Origin: Sandaracinus sp.
GTDB lineage: Bacteria > Myxococcota_A > Polyangia > Polyangiales > Houyiibacteriaceae
NCBI GenBank assembly: GCA_002699025.1
Contig: PABA01000090.1
Coordinates: 1 to 44,186 of the forward strand
Direction of reading: 5' to 3'
DNA length: 44,186 nt
In this document: in pieces, positions 1 through 10,124 of the stretch
How positions within the stretch are numbered: the first letter of the stretch is position 1
How the letters are laid out: the number at the start of each line of letters is the position of its first letter
Position numbers and translations under genes: made by a program
The notes under the pieces: model-generated
Database searches by the model: none
The model's input: the letters and a program-made list of their open reading frames with translations, nothing else
What the model was told of the DNA's origin: nothing

Positions 1-566
1 GGGCTACGGGGCGGACGTGGGGGCGCTCCCCTTCGCGCTCCGGTGACTTCGCGTCTTCCGCTCGCTGGCGCTCGCTATCTTTGGCTTGCCAGCGGGCCCG
101 TGGGGCCCTCGGCGCCGCCTTCGGCGGCGTCACACGGGTCGGTTCTTCGTTGGTGCACGAACGCGGCTCCGTGGGGCCGTGCTGCAGGGCCGACGTGGGT
201 GCGTTCCCCTTCGCGCTCCGGTGACTTCGCGTCTTCCGCTCGCTGGCGCTCGCTATCTTTGGCTTACCAGCGGGCCCGTGGGGCCCTCGGCGCCGCCTTC
301 GGCGGCGTCACACGGGTCGGTCTTTCGACGCGACACGAACGCGGCTCCGTGGGGCCGGGCTTCAGGGCAGACGTGGGTGCGCTCCCCTTCGCGATGGCGT
401 GTCTTTGCCGCTCCGCGGCCTGGGCGCTCCCCTTGCAGCGACGTGTCTTTGCCGCTCCGCGGCCGGGGCGCTCCCCCGTGCAGTGGCGCGCTGGTAAGCG
501 AAAAACAACGGTAGGGGGGGCGCGGCCGGCCGCTTCGTGCAAGCCTCGCTCCGAGGAGGGTGAGGT
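1..566. repeat. Tandem-repeat intergenic region upstream of the Cys-rich repeat protein
   Basis: A unit of about 179 bp is present in two near-identical copies, with the shared motif GACGTGGG at 14 and 193, and the beginning of a third copy at 370 (spacings 179 and 177). Each unit contains the string CGCTCGCTGGCGCTCGCTAT. The third copy breaks off and is followed by a 44-bp unit present twice (GTGTCTTTGCCGCTCCGCGG at 399 and 443). Open frames crossing the region merely follow the repeat period. I see no gene here. The end of the region (553-560) is the ribosome binding site of the next gene. Confidence 0.8.
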
Positions 567-2750
567 ATGCGGAAGCTCTGGATCGGTGCGCTCGGCGCGC
601 TCGTGCTCGCGACGCCGGCCGCGGCGCAGCGGGATTTCACGCCCACGGTGCGTGGCCACTTCGACGACTTCACGGACTTCCGCGGGCGCGGCTTCATCCC
701 CGTGCCCAACGACGGTCAGCTCGACTCCGATCACTGGATCGTCGAGGGCATGAGCGACGCGCCCTTCCCGAGCTTCGGCGACACGCTCGACAGCGGTGAC
801 TTCGCGCGCGGCGAGAGCGACGGCGGCGTGGGCGGCGGTGGCGCCTACGGCTTCAACGTCGGCAGCACCATGGGCCGCACGAACTACGCGCTCGGCGCGC
901 AGCCCACGGGCGGCGACTTCACGCCTGGCGCCTTCGTGGCCGCCTACCGGAACGCGACCGGCGCGGACATCGACGCGACCTTCCTCGAGTACACGCTCTG
1001 GTGGCTGAACGATCAGCCCCGCTCGCAGCTCGTCGAGGTCTGCATCGAGCTCGACCCGCGGCCCGGCATGGACGAGCCGCGCTTCGCCTGCCTGGACGAT
1101 CTGATCGCCTTCACGCCGCTCGAGCCCGATTCGGTCGGCTGGACCCCGACCTCCTTCGGCCGCGGCGTCGACTTCACGACCGTCTTCGGCGAGGTCTGGC
1201 CGCCCGGCGGCATCGTGCGCATCCGCTTCCAGTCGGCCGACGAGACCGGCGGCGGCAGCCGCGACGAGATCGCCATCGACGACGTGGGCTTCTATCAGCG
1301 TGACGTCTGCGGCAACGGCCGCGTCGAGTCCACGGAGGCCTGCGACGAGGGCGCGGGCAACGGCGCGACGGTCTGCGGCTGCCAGGAGAGCTGCACCTTC
1401 GCGGCCGTCGACGTGGAGTGCCGCGCCGCGGCGGGCGCCTGCGACGTGGCCGAGAGCTGCGACGGCGCTGGGAGCTGCGGGGTCGACGTCTTCGTCGCGG
1501 CGGACACGGAGTGCCGCCCCTCGGCGGGCCTCTGCGACGTGGCCGAGGCGTGCACGGGCGACAGCCCGCTCTGCCCGGCCGACACCTTCGTCGCGGCGGA
1601 CACGGAGTGCCGGGCGTCGGCGGGCGCCTGCGACGTGGCCGAGGTCTGCGACGGCGACAGCGCGGCGTGCCCGGCGGACGGCTTCGTGGCGGCGGATACG
1701 GAGTGCCGGGCGTCGGCGGGCGCCTGCGACGTGGCCGAGGTCTGCGATGGCGACAGCGCGGCGTGCCCGGCGGACGGCTTCGTGGCGGCGGACACGGAGT
1801 GCCGGGCGTCGGCGGGCGCCTGCGACGTGGCCGAGGTCTGCGATGGCGACAGCGCCGCTTGCCCGGCGGACGGCTTTCGGGATGGCTCCTTCGTCTGCCG
1901 CAGCGCGGCCGGCGCCTGCGACGTGGCGGAGCTCTGCACCGGCGCCGGGCCGGCCTGTCCGGCCGACGCGGTGCGGCCGAGCAGCTTCGAGTGCCGGGCG
2001 TCGGCGGGCGCCTGCGACGTGGCGGAGAGCTGCGACGGGTCGACGGTGGCCTGCCCGGCGGACGGCTTCGCGGCGGCGACGGTGGAGTGCCGCCCGGCGG
2101 CCGGGGAGTGCGACGTGGCCGAGCTCTGCCCCGGCGACGGGGTCGACTGCCCGAGTGACGCGGTGCAGCCGAGCGGCTTCGAGTGCCGGGCGGCGGCGGG
2201 CGTCTGCGACGAGGCCGAGAGCTGCGACGGAAGCAGCGTGAGCTGCCCGACCGACATGGTGCTCGCGGACGGCACCGCCTGCGCCGACTCGGACGTCTGC
2301 AACGGCGACGAGGTCTGCATGAGCGGGAGCTGCGCGGCGGGCACGGCCCTCGACTGCGACGACGGCGATCCCTGCACGGCGGACAGCTGTGACGCGGTCA
2401 TGGGCTGCGCCAACGAGCCGATCCCCGGCTGCGGCGACGCGGGCATGCCCGACGGCGGCGTGGATGGCGGGGTCATGGACGACGCGGGCATGCCGATGGA
2501 CGACGCCGGAGTGCCGATGGACGACGCGGGCGTCGACGCGGGCGCGGACGCCGGGCCCGACGACGACGCGGGCGCCATGGGCTTCGACGCCTCCGTGACG
2601 CCGGATGGGGGCAGCCCGATGTTCGAGGACGACGACGACGGATGCGGCTGCCGCGTGCCCGGCGCGTCGCCGGCGGAGGGCTCGCCGACGGCGCCCCTCG
2701 CGCTGGCGGGCGTGCTCGGCCTGGCGCTGCTCCGGCGGCGTCGCCGCTGA
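567..2750 (+). CDS. Secreted Cys-rich repeat protein with MYXO-CTERM-like anchor
   Basis: A 727-residue exported protein. Residues 1-20 form a signal peptide ending in ATPAAA. Residues about 22-246 look like a beta-rich extracellular domain. Around 247-275 is a CGNG..E.CDEG segment typical of myxobacterial Cys-rich proteins. From about 279 to 560 there are some nine repeats of about 32 residues with the pattern ECRASAGACDVAE.CDG.S..CPAD; three of these are almost identical at the DNA level (96-bp period). An Asp/Ala/Gly/Met linker (about 625-690) leads to GCGC at 692-695, a short hydrophobic helix and five Arg at the C-terminus. That ending is the MYXO-CTERM type, which is known to be processed and surface anchored. 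The ATG is preceded by GAGGAGGG at 553-560. Its function is unknown; a structural or adhesive surface role is inferred. The near-identical repeats suggest recent expansion. Confidence 0.85.
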   Translation: MRKLWIGALGALVLATPAAAQRDFTPTVRGHFDDFTDFRGRGFIPVPNDGQLDSDHWIVEGMSDAPFPSFGDTLDSGDFARGESDGGVGGGGAYGFNVGSTMGRTNYALGAQPTGGDFTPGAFVAAYRNATGADIDATFLEYTLWWLNDQPRSQLVEVCIELDPRPGMDEPRFACLDDLIAFTPLEPDSVGWTPTSFGRGVDFTTVFGEVWPPGGIVRIRFQSADETGGGSRDEIAIDDVGFYQRDVCGNGRVESTEACDEGAGNGATVCGCQESCTFAAVDVECRAAAGACDVAESCDGAGSCGVDVFVAADTECRPSAGLCDVAEACTGDSPLCPADTFVAADTECRASAGACDVAEVCDGDSAACPADGFVAADTECRASAGACDVAEVCDGDSAACPADGFVAADTECRASAGACDVAEVCDGDSAACPADGFRDGSFVCRSAAGACDVAELCTGAGPACPADAVRPSSFECRASAGACDVAESCDGSTVACPADGFAAATVECRPAAGECDVAELCPGDGVDCPSDAVQPSGFECRAAAGVCDEAESCDGSSVSCPTDMVLADGTACADSDVCNGDEVCMSGSCAAGTALDCDDGDPCTADSCDAVMGCANEPIPGCGDAGMPDGGVDGGVMDDAGMPMDDAGVPMDDAGVDAGADAGPDDDAGAMGFDASVTPDGGSPMFEDDDDGCGCRVPGASPAEGSPTAPLALAGVLGLALLRRRRR
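1599..1886 (+). repeat. 96-bp coding direct repeats (three near-identical copies)
   Basis: Three successive 96-bp units begin at 1599, 1695 and 1791, inside the Cys-rich protein gene. They differ at only a few positions, and each encodes one 32-residue Cys repeat. This is a plausible site for copy-number variation. Confidence 0.85.
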
Positions 2751-3108
2751 GAACGCGCGGTCCAGGCGCCGGCGCCCGCGGCCTCGAGGTCGCGGGCGTC
2801 GACGCGTCGCGGGAGGAGCTCGCCCGCCCGAGGAGGGCGCGAGCAGGGGCCCCGGGGCGGGACGTCCGGCGCACGCCCTCGCGCCGACGCGGAAGCGGGG
2901 AGGCGAAGCGGGAGCGGGCGAGGAGGCCGACGCGGGCGCGGACGCCCGAGCTCGAGCCAACGCGGGCGCGGACGCCTCGCGCCGACGCGGAAGCGGCCCG
3001 CCGTCGAAGCGGGCGGGGAGGCGAAGCGGGAGCGGGCGCGGGCTCACGCGCGGGAGCCGCGCCCGGCCCCGTGGCCTTCGCGCGCTCCCGCTCGCGCCGC
3101 GGCGCCGC
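2751..3108. repeat. Convergent intergenic region with degenerate GC-rich repeats
   Basis: This 358-bp space between two convergent genes holds imperfect copies of GGGGAGGCGAAGCGGGAGCG (near 2897 and 3016) and of GCGCCGACGCGGAAGCGG (near 2881 and 2980), about 100-120 bp apart. I see no credible gene, and no terminator hairpin followed by a T-tract. Confidence 0.6.
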
Positions 3109-4419
3109 TCAGGCTGCCGCTTCCGGCGGCACCTCGCGCTTCGGCGGCCGGGGCGGCGGCGCGTTGGCGATCGCGTCCATCAGGTAGGGCGTCGCGAAGG
3201 TGATGAGGTCGAGGTCTGGGTCGAGCTGCTTGCCGAGCCCCTCGGCCACCACCATCGCCAGGTTCACCACCGTGAAGACCGGGTCCATCTGCACCCGATG
3301 GCGCCGCAGGATGTTCATCATCCCGGCGAGGATCTGGCTCGCCTCGAGCTCCTGCAGCGGCTTGCCGTGGAAGCTCTGGAAGTGCGCCAGCACGTCCCGC
3401 TCGAAGGCCGCGTAGTCCTTCGTCTTCACCGTCGGCGCGTACGTGTAGAAGAGCCGCGCCGCCATCTTCCCGTCCTGCTGCGAGAGCGCGATGAAGGTCT
3501 GGATCCAGGGCCCCATCAGCTCGTCGTCGATCTCCGCGATCAGCCCGAGATCGATGAGCACCACCCGGTCGTCCTTCGTCAGGAAGATGTTCCCCGGGTG
3601 CAGGTCCGCGTGCACGAAGCCGTCCTCGAAGACCATCTGCAGGATCGCCTTCAGCCCCCGCCGCGCGAGCGCCTTCCGGTCGCCGCCGACCTTCTCCGGC
3701 TCGGTCGCCCGCACGCCCTCCACGAACTCCATCGTCAGCACGCGCTCCGAGCAGAGCTCCTCGTGGAGCCCCGGCACGTCCACGCCGTCCACGTCCGCGA
3801 AGTTCTCGGCGAAGCGCCGGTTGTTCGCCGCCTCGCGCCGGAAGTCGAGCTGCCCGTGCATGGCCTCGCCGAAGCGCTCCACGGCCCCCGGCAGGGAGAG
3901 CAGGCGCACGCTCGGGATCACGTTCAGCGCCTTCGCGAAGAGCATCATCAGGACGAGGTCACGCTCGACCTGCGCCTGCGCGCTCGCCCGCTGCACCTTC
4001 ACCGCCACGCGCTCGCCCGTATCGAGCGTCGCCCGGTGCACCTGCGCCACGGACGCCGCCGCCACCGGCACGGGCTCGATGGTCTTCAGCCGGGCCCGCG
4101 CCGCGTCGTCGAGCTCCGCGTCGAGCACCCGCTCGATCTCGGTGAAGGGCACGGGCGGCACCTGGTCCTGCAGCCGCGCCAGCGCGTCGGTCACGCCCGG
4201 GCCCACGAGGTCCGGCCGCGTCGAGAGGATCTGCCCGAACTTCACGTAGGTCGCGCCGAGCCGCTCGAGCGTGTCCGCGAGCACCTCGCCGCGCAGCGAC
4301 TCCTTCTCGTAGGCGCTCATCCGCCCGGCGAAGACGCGCCGGAACACGTACCGCCAGAAGCCGGCCGAGAGGACCCAGGCGACGAGGAAGAACCGCCCGA
4401 TGAGACGCAACGCCCGCAC
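3109..4419 (-). CDS. ABC1/UbiB-family atypical kinase
   Basis: A 436-residue member of the ABC1/AarF/UbiB family of atypical kinases or ATPases, which in bacteria supports quinone biosynthesis or lipid handling at the membrane. Visible hallmarks are the family KxGQ motif (KFGQILSTRPDL, about residue 60), the Ala-rich nucleotide loop AAASVAQVHRA, the VAVKVQR lysine, the catalytic-loop equivalent HADLHPGN, and the metal-binding IDLG. An N-terminal hydrophobic stretch (about 8-25) could touch the membrane. The GTG start is preferred because a -10-like TATCAA ends 6 nt before it. The gene is divergent from prfC with an 87-bp gap. No ubiquinone or menaquinone genes are nearby, so the substrate is not inferable; calling it ubiB itself would go too far. 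Confidence 0.9.
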   Translation of the reverse strand: MRALRLIGRFFLVAWVLSAGFWRYVFRRVFAGRMSAYEKESLRGEVLADTLERLGATYVKFGQILSTRPDLVGPGVTDALARLQDQVPPVPFTEIERVLDAELDDAARARLKTIEPVPVAAASVAQVHRATLDTGERVAVKVQRASAQAQVERDLVLMMLFAKALNVIPSVRLLSLPGAVERFGEAMHGQLDFRREAANNRRFAENFADVDGVDVPGLHEELCSERVLTMEFVEGVRATEPEKVGGDRKALARRGLKAILQMVFEDGFVHADLHPGNIFLTKDDRVVLIDLGLIAEIDDELMGPWIQTFIALSQQDGKMAARLFYTYAPTVKTKDYAAFERDVLAHFQSFHGKPLQELEASQILAGMMNILRRHRVQMDPVFTVVNLAMVVAEGLGKQLDPDLDLITFATPYLMDAIANAPPPRPPKREVPPEAAA

Positions 4420-4425
4420 CTCGGG

Positions 4426-4431
4426 TTGATA
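4426..4431 (-). promoter_or_regulatory. -10-like TATCAA for leaderless ABC1 kinase transcript
   Basis: TATCAA on the minus strand is followed by CCCGAG and then the GTG start. The 6-nt gap would place transcription initiation on the first base of the start codon. Confidence 0.45.
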
Positions 4432-4506
4432 GCACGGCGCGCGGCCCCATGGTGGCGGACGAGCCGGCGCCTGCTACATGCTCCCGCCCGCCCCGAGAAC
4501 CACCCC

Positions 4507-6099
<1,593 letters not shown>

Positions 6100-6224
6100 G
6101 GGCGGCGCCGGGGCACCGCCCGACGGAGGCGCCTGGCTCGGCTGGCGGAGTGACGAAGCGCCCGTGAGGGCGGAATTCGTCAGGGATATCCGACGGGAAC
6201 CTGCCTTTTCGGGGCCCGGACCCT

Positions 6225-6230
6225 TACCAT
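6225..6230 (+). promoter_or_regulatory. -10-like TACCAT deciding the start of the receiver/TPR gene
   Basis: TACCAT is followed by 8 nt (GGGGGGCC) and then a GTG at 6239. This supports a leaderless message starting at 6239 rather than the in-frame GTG at 6164, which lies upstream of this element. Confidence 0.4.
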
Positions 6231-6238
6231 GGGGGGCC

Positions 6239-9200
6239 GTGGTGGACGTGGAGGATCGGCCGACGCTGCTCATGCTCGGCGAGGGGGAGCCGATGCGCGC
6301 GGGCCTCGAGGAGGCCCTGGCGCGGCACGCGACCTTCGCCGAGGCGGCGGACGCCGCGTCCCCGGTCGCCGCCGTGATGGCCGCCGCGCCGGACCTCGTG
6401 GTGCTCGTCGGCGACGCCGTGCGCGACCACGAGGCGATCCTGAAGAAGCTCGCGGGCAACGCGCTGACCTCGGTCGTGCCGGTGGTGCTGCTGACGCCCG
6501 GGGGCCTCGACGTGCAGCTCTCGGCGGCGCGGCGCGGGGTCGCGGTGGTGCGGCGGACGGCGAGCGTCGACGAGATGGCCGGGCGCATCGCCCAGCTCGC
6601 CCGGGAGCTCCCCGAGCGGCCAGCCAAGACCGGCGGGAGCGTGGAGGAGGCGACGCTCGGCGAGCTGCTCGAGATCGTCCAGCGCGAGCTCCAGGGCGGC
6701 ATCCTCAGCGTCACCCAGGAGGGCGGGGAGGGCTCCGCGCGCTTCGTGCTCAAGCCCGGCCGCAACGTGGACGCGGCCATCCGGGACTTCGTGCGGCGCA
6801 TCAAGCCGCTCCTCCAGCAAGAGAAGCCGCTCCACTACGAGCTCGACGATCCGGGCACGGGCAAGCTCGCGGTCCTCGACGAGGCCGACGTCGGTGACCG
6901 CGGGGTCTTCCGGGGGCGGCGCGTGCTCCTCGTGGAGGACGACGCGGCGGCGGCGGACGCGCTCGCGCAGGAGCTCCGGGCCCACGGCGCGACGGTGGCC
7001 GTCTGCACCAGCGCGGGCGGCGGGCTCGAGCGGGCGCGGACGCTGGACCCGGAGGTCGTGCTCATCGACGAGGCGGCCCTCGACGGCGAGACCTGGGCCG
7101 TGCTGCAGCAGATCCGGCGCGACCTCGGGCTCCGCTGGGCGTCGATCCTGGTCGTGCGGCTCACGGAGGTGCTCCCCGAGGGCGAGGCGCCGCGCATGGA
7201 CCGGCTGGCGGGATCGTTCGCGCCGCTGCTCGCGGCGGACGGGGAGATCCGCGAGCGGGTGGCGACGGAGGAGGGCTTCGAGACGCGCCTCGAGGCGCTC
7301 GGGCCCTCGCGCCTGCTCCACGCGCTGGCCGAAGGGGGCCAGACGCTCCACGTGCTCGTGCGCCACCCGCGGGCGAACGTCGAGGTGTCGATCGCCGAGG
7401 GGCTCGTGGCGGGCGCGGAGGCGCTGCCGATGGGCGACGCGGCGCGGCGGGTGGCGGGGACGGCGGCGCTCGCCACGCTCCTCGCGCTCGGCTCCGGGCG
7501 GGTGCGCGTGGAGCGGCGGGAGGCGCCGGCGACGGCCAACCTGCTCATGCCCGTGCGGGACGCGATGGTCTCGGCGGCCCAGGAGGCGCCCCCGATCCGC
7601 CCCTCGCTCCCGGCGCCGAAGCAGCGGGCGACCGCGACCCCGCCCGCCGGGGTGCTGCTCGGGGAGCTCAAGCGGATCCTCGGGCGGCTCCGCGACGAGG
7701 CGGGCGTGCCGCAGGACCTGCTGCAAGAGCTGCAGAGCGCGGAGGTCGTGCTCGACGGCCCCGCCGCGGCGCCGCGGCATGGGGAGGGCGCCGACGCGGA
7801 GGACGAGCCCACGCGGAAGCGCTCGATCCAGGCCCCGAAGCTGCGGAGCCCGCGCGAGGACGAGCCGACGGTGCAGCACCCCGTCGGGCCCGGGCGGGTT
7901 CCGCCGGCGTCTGCCGCCGCCAAGGCCACGGCGCCACCCCCGGTCGCGAGGGGCGCCGCCCAGGCCAGTGCGCTGTCCGCGAAGCCCTCTTCGAAGCCGA
8001 TGGCGAAGGCGATCCCGCCGCCCGCGAGCGCGGCCCGCGCGGCCGGCCGGAAGCCGAAGCGGAAGCGGACCATGGTCGGCATGCCGGCGCCGTCGGTCTC
8101 GCCGCCCTCGGCCCAGAGCGCGCCCGGGAGCGGGGCGGCCGGGAGCGGGGCGGCCGGGGCGGGGGGCGGGGCGCCCGGCGCGAAGCCCTCCGTGCCCCCG
8201 CCGGCGCCCGCGGCGAAGGTGCCGGCGCGCGCCGAGGCCTCGGTGCCGCCGCCTGCCCCGGCGGCGAAGGTCGGCGGCGCCGCGCCGGCGGAGCCCAAGG
8301 CCGGAGAGAACGTGCCCGCCGTGGGGGTCCCGCTCCCCGGCTCGGAGCCTCCGGGGCCGCTCGCCAGCGCGGCCGTGCCGGCGCCCGCGGGGCCCGCGCT
8401 CGGCGCCGAGGAGCCCGTCTCGGAGCTCCGTCCGCTCTCGGAGATGCTCGAGCCCATGTCCGAGCCCGCGCCGGCGCCCGAGCCCGGTCCCGCGCCGCCC
8501 GCTTCCCCCCAAGGGCCGCCCCCGGTCGAGCCCGCGCCGGAGCTCGCGGGGCCGCGGGCCGGGCAGGGCGCCCCGTTCGCGGCCCAGGCCGCGCCGATGG
8601 GGGTGGCCGCGTCGCCTCCCGAGCCTGCGTCGATGGGTGAGCCCGTCGAGCCGATCCCGGGCCTGCGGCCGGCCGGCGGGGGGCGCCTGGTGTCGATCGC
8701 GGTCGTCGCCGCGCTCCTGCTCCTGGCGCTCGGCGTCGGCGGGTGGTGGCTCTTCGTCCGTGAAGGGGACGCGGTCGCGGACGCCTCCGAGGTCGCCCAG
8801 CCCTCCCTCGCGGCCGGACCGGCCCAGAGCGGCAGCCCGACCCAGGCGGAGGCATCCGAGCCCGTCCCTGCGGAGGCGACGCCCGCGGAGGCGGCGCCCG
8901 AGGAGGACGAGGCCGGAGGGGAGAGCGCCGAGGAGAGCAGCGCGGGGGCCGACGAGGCGCTCGAAGGGGAGCCGGCGGAGGCGGAGCTCGACGCCGAAGG
9001 GGATGCGCTCGACGGGGAGGCCGAGGAGGCCGACGCCGAGACCGACCTGGGAGCCGAGACCGATCAGGAAGCCGAGGGCGACGCCGAAGCCGAGGGCGAC
9101 GCCGAAGCCGAGGGCGACTCGGAAGCCGAAGAGACCCCGAGGACGCGTCGCGAGTGGCTCGCCCATCACATCCGCGCCGGGAACTTCCACCGCGGCCGGG

Positions 9201-9493
9201 GTCGCTTCGACGTCGCGGGCACGCACTACCAGCGGGCGCTCCGCCTCTCTCCGCGAAACGCCCGGGCGCTCGCCGGGATGACGCGCAACGAGATGGCCCG
9301 GCGCCGCCCGGCCCAGGCCGTGCGCTATGCGCGTCGTCTCGTGCGCTCGCATCCCCGCAACGCCGGCAACCGCGTGCTCCTCGGCGACGCGCTGCGGGCG
9401 TCGGGGAACAACGCGGGGGCGAGCCGAGCCTACGAGGCGGCGCTGCGCATCGACCCGAGCCACCGCGCCGCCCGTCGCCGCCTCGGTCGTTGA
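6239..9493 (+). CDS. Receiver/DUF4388-like multidomain protein with TM segment and TPR tail
   Basis: A large 1084-residue signalling-type protein. Residues about 5-120 resemble a degenerate receiver. About 135-190 (ATLGELLEIVQRELQGGILSV) is a DUF4388/PATAN-like segment. About 222-340 is a second receiver (RRVLLVEDD, acceptor-like Asp in VLIDEAAL) that lacks the usual conserved Lys. Then come a second DUF4388-like part, a long Pro/Ala linker (about 450-810), one transmembrane helix at about 818-838 (VSIAVVAALLLLALGVGGWW), a very acidic stretch with an 18-bp tandem repeat coding EAEGDA, and two or three TPR-like helical pairs to the end. The N-terminal part is cytoplasmic if the topology is standard, placing the TPRs outside. 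Regulatory function is inferred. An upstream GTG at 6164 is possible but less likely. Confidence 0.75.
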   Translation: MVDVEDRPTLLMLGEGEPMRAGLEEALARHATFAEAADAASPVAAVMAAAPDLVVLVGDAVRDHEAILKKLAGNALTSVVPVVLLTPGGLDVQLSAARRGVAVVRRTASVDEMAGRIAQLARELPERPAKTGGSVEEATLGELLEIVQRELQGGILSVTQEGGEGSARFVLKPGRNVDAAIRDFVRRIKPLLQQEKPLHYELDDPGTGKLAVLDEADVGDRGVFRGRRVLLVEDDAAAADALAQELRAHGATVAVCTSAGGGLERARTLDPEVVLIDEAALDGETWAVLQQIRRDLGLRWASILVVRLTEVLPEGEAPRMDRLAGSFAPLLAADGEIRERVATEEGFETRLEALGPSRLLHALAEGGQTLHVLVRHPRANVEVSIAEGLVAGAEALPMGDAARRVAGTAALATLLALGSGRVRVERREAPATANLLMPVRDAMVSAAQEAPPIRPSLPAPKQRATATPPAGVLLGELKRILGRLRDEAGVPQDLLQELQSAEVVLDGPAAAPRHGEGADAEDEPTRKRSIQAPKLRSPREDEPTVQHPVGPGRVPPASAAAKATAPPPVARGAAQASALSAKPSSKPMAKAIPPPASAARAAGRKPKRKRTMVGMPAPSVSPPSAQSAPGSGAAGSGAAGAGGGAPGAKPSVPPPAPAAKVPARAEASVPPPAPAAKVGGAAPAEPKAGENVPAVGVPLPGSEPPGPLASAAVPAPAGPALGAEEPVSELRPLSEMLEPMSEPAPAPEPGPAPPASPQGPPPVEPAPELAGPRAGQGAPFAAQAAPMGVAASPPEPASMGEPVEPIPGLRPAGGGRLVSIAVVAALLLLALGVGGWWLFVREGDAVADASEVAQPSLAAGPAQSGSPTQAEASEPVPAEATPAEAAPEEDEAGGESAEESSAGADEALEGEPAEAELDAEGDALDGEAEEADAETDLGAETDQEAEGDAEAEGDAEAEGDSEAEETPRTRREWLAHHIRAGNFHRGRGRFDVAGTHYQRALRLSPRNARALAGMTRNEMARRRPAQAVRYARRLVRSHPRNAGNRVLLGDALRASGNNAGASRAYEAALRIDPSHRAARRRLGR

Positions 9494-9888
9494 GCCCTTC
9501 GCGCGTCCGCGCTCCCTCCGACCCGGGCGTCGCCGGCGCGGCGCTGCCCGATCTTGCTCCACGGGCCTGAGCCGCGCGTCCCCGGCCCGCCCCCGCGCCC
9601 GCCGCCCGAAGAAAGTGGGCGTGCCTCCGTCACGCGGGCCCGGCGAGCGCATACGGACAGCGTCGAAGGGAGAGCGGCGGCGAGATGGACGGAGCGTGCG
9701 ACGGAGGCGACGCGGTGCGGGGACTCCCGTCCTCGGAGAAAGGGCAGACCGCCGGAGCGAGCCGGGCATGGCGCCGGGCGACCGCCACCGTGCGCAGGCA
9801 GGGGCGCCCCCGGAGCCTGCGGCGACGAACCCGCCCGGCTACGCCGGGGACCGCGGACCCGGGTCAGCCGTTCCCCCGCCGGGGCGTT

Positions 9889-9908
9889 CGCCCGGCGATC
9901 TCCGGGCG
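9889..9908 (+). terminator. Hairpin downstream of the receiver/TPR gene
   Basis: Arms CGCCCGG and CCGGGCG (7 bp) flank a 6-nt loop. There is no T-tract, so terminator function is only possible. It lies just upstream of the sigma-54-like site. Confidence 0.3.
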
Positions 9909-9926
9909 AGCGGGTCGCGCGGCGCG

Positions 9927-9942
9927 TGGCCTGTGCCTTGCA
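9927..9942 (+). promoter_or_regulatory. Sigma-54 (-24/-12) promoter candidate
   Basis: TGGCCTGTGCCTTGCA fits the known RpoN consensus TGGCACG-N4-TTGCA, with exact GG-to-GC spacing and only two differences (C for A, T for C). Initiation would be near 9954, giving a leader of about 170 nt before the YceI gene. The window also encodes a GAFTGA-containing activator, but no direct link is shown. Confidence 0.45.
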
Positions 9943-10071
9943 CTGCCTTTCCCCAGTCCTCGGGCTGACCCGAAAGGGGCCCGGCGCGACTCCTACACCA
10001 CCACCACCATCCCACCAGGACCACGGCGCGGCGCTGAATACGCACCGCGTCCTTCCGTCCCACGACAGCGG

Positions 10072-10100
10072 TTGACCTCGCGCGGCGCCATCGCATCCAA
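10072..10100 (+). promoter_or_regulatory. Sigma-70-like promoter for the YceI gene
   Basis: TTGACC (10072-10077) and ATCCAA (10095-10100) are separated by 17 nt. The -35 is a good match and the -10 a weak one. It is an alternative to the upstream sigma-54-type site. Confidence 0.35.
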
Positions 10101-10124
10101 TGCGCCCCGAGGAGAGAGGCGAGC

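Larger units (their letters stand above)
9494..10124. other. 631-bp intergenic region upstream of the YceI gene
   Basis: No coding frame with normal codon use is seen. The region holds a short hairpin (9889-9908), a sigma-54-type promoter match (9927-9942), and a sigma-70-like TTGACC/ATCCAA pair next to the YceI gene. The middle part (about 9600-9850) is GC-rich and could be structured RNA. I looked for tmRNA, RNase P, SRP RNA and common riboswitch cores and did not find them. Confidence 0.6.

Noticed and set aside
264..3047. Long antisense open frame opposite the Cys-rich repeat protein
   Set aside because: It is the shadow of a GC-rich repetitive gene; the product is low-complexity Arg/Ala/Gly, while the plus strand has signal peptide, Cys repeats and anchor.
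9494..10124. Housekeeping RNA (tmRNA, RNase P, SRP RNA) or known riboswitch
   Set aside because: None of the conserved cores of these RNAs could be found; only short hairpins are visible.
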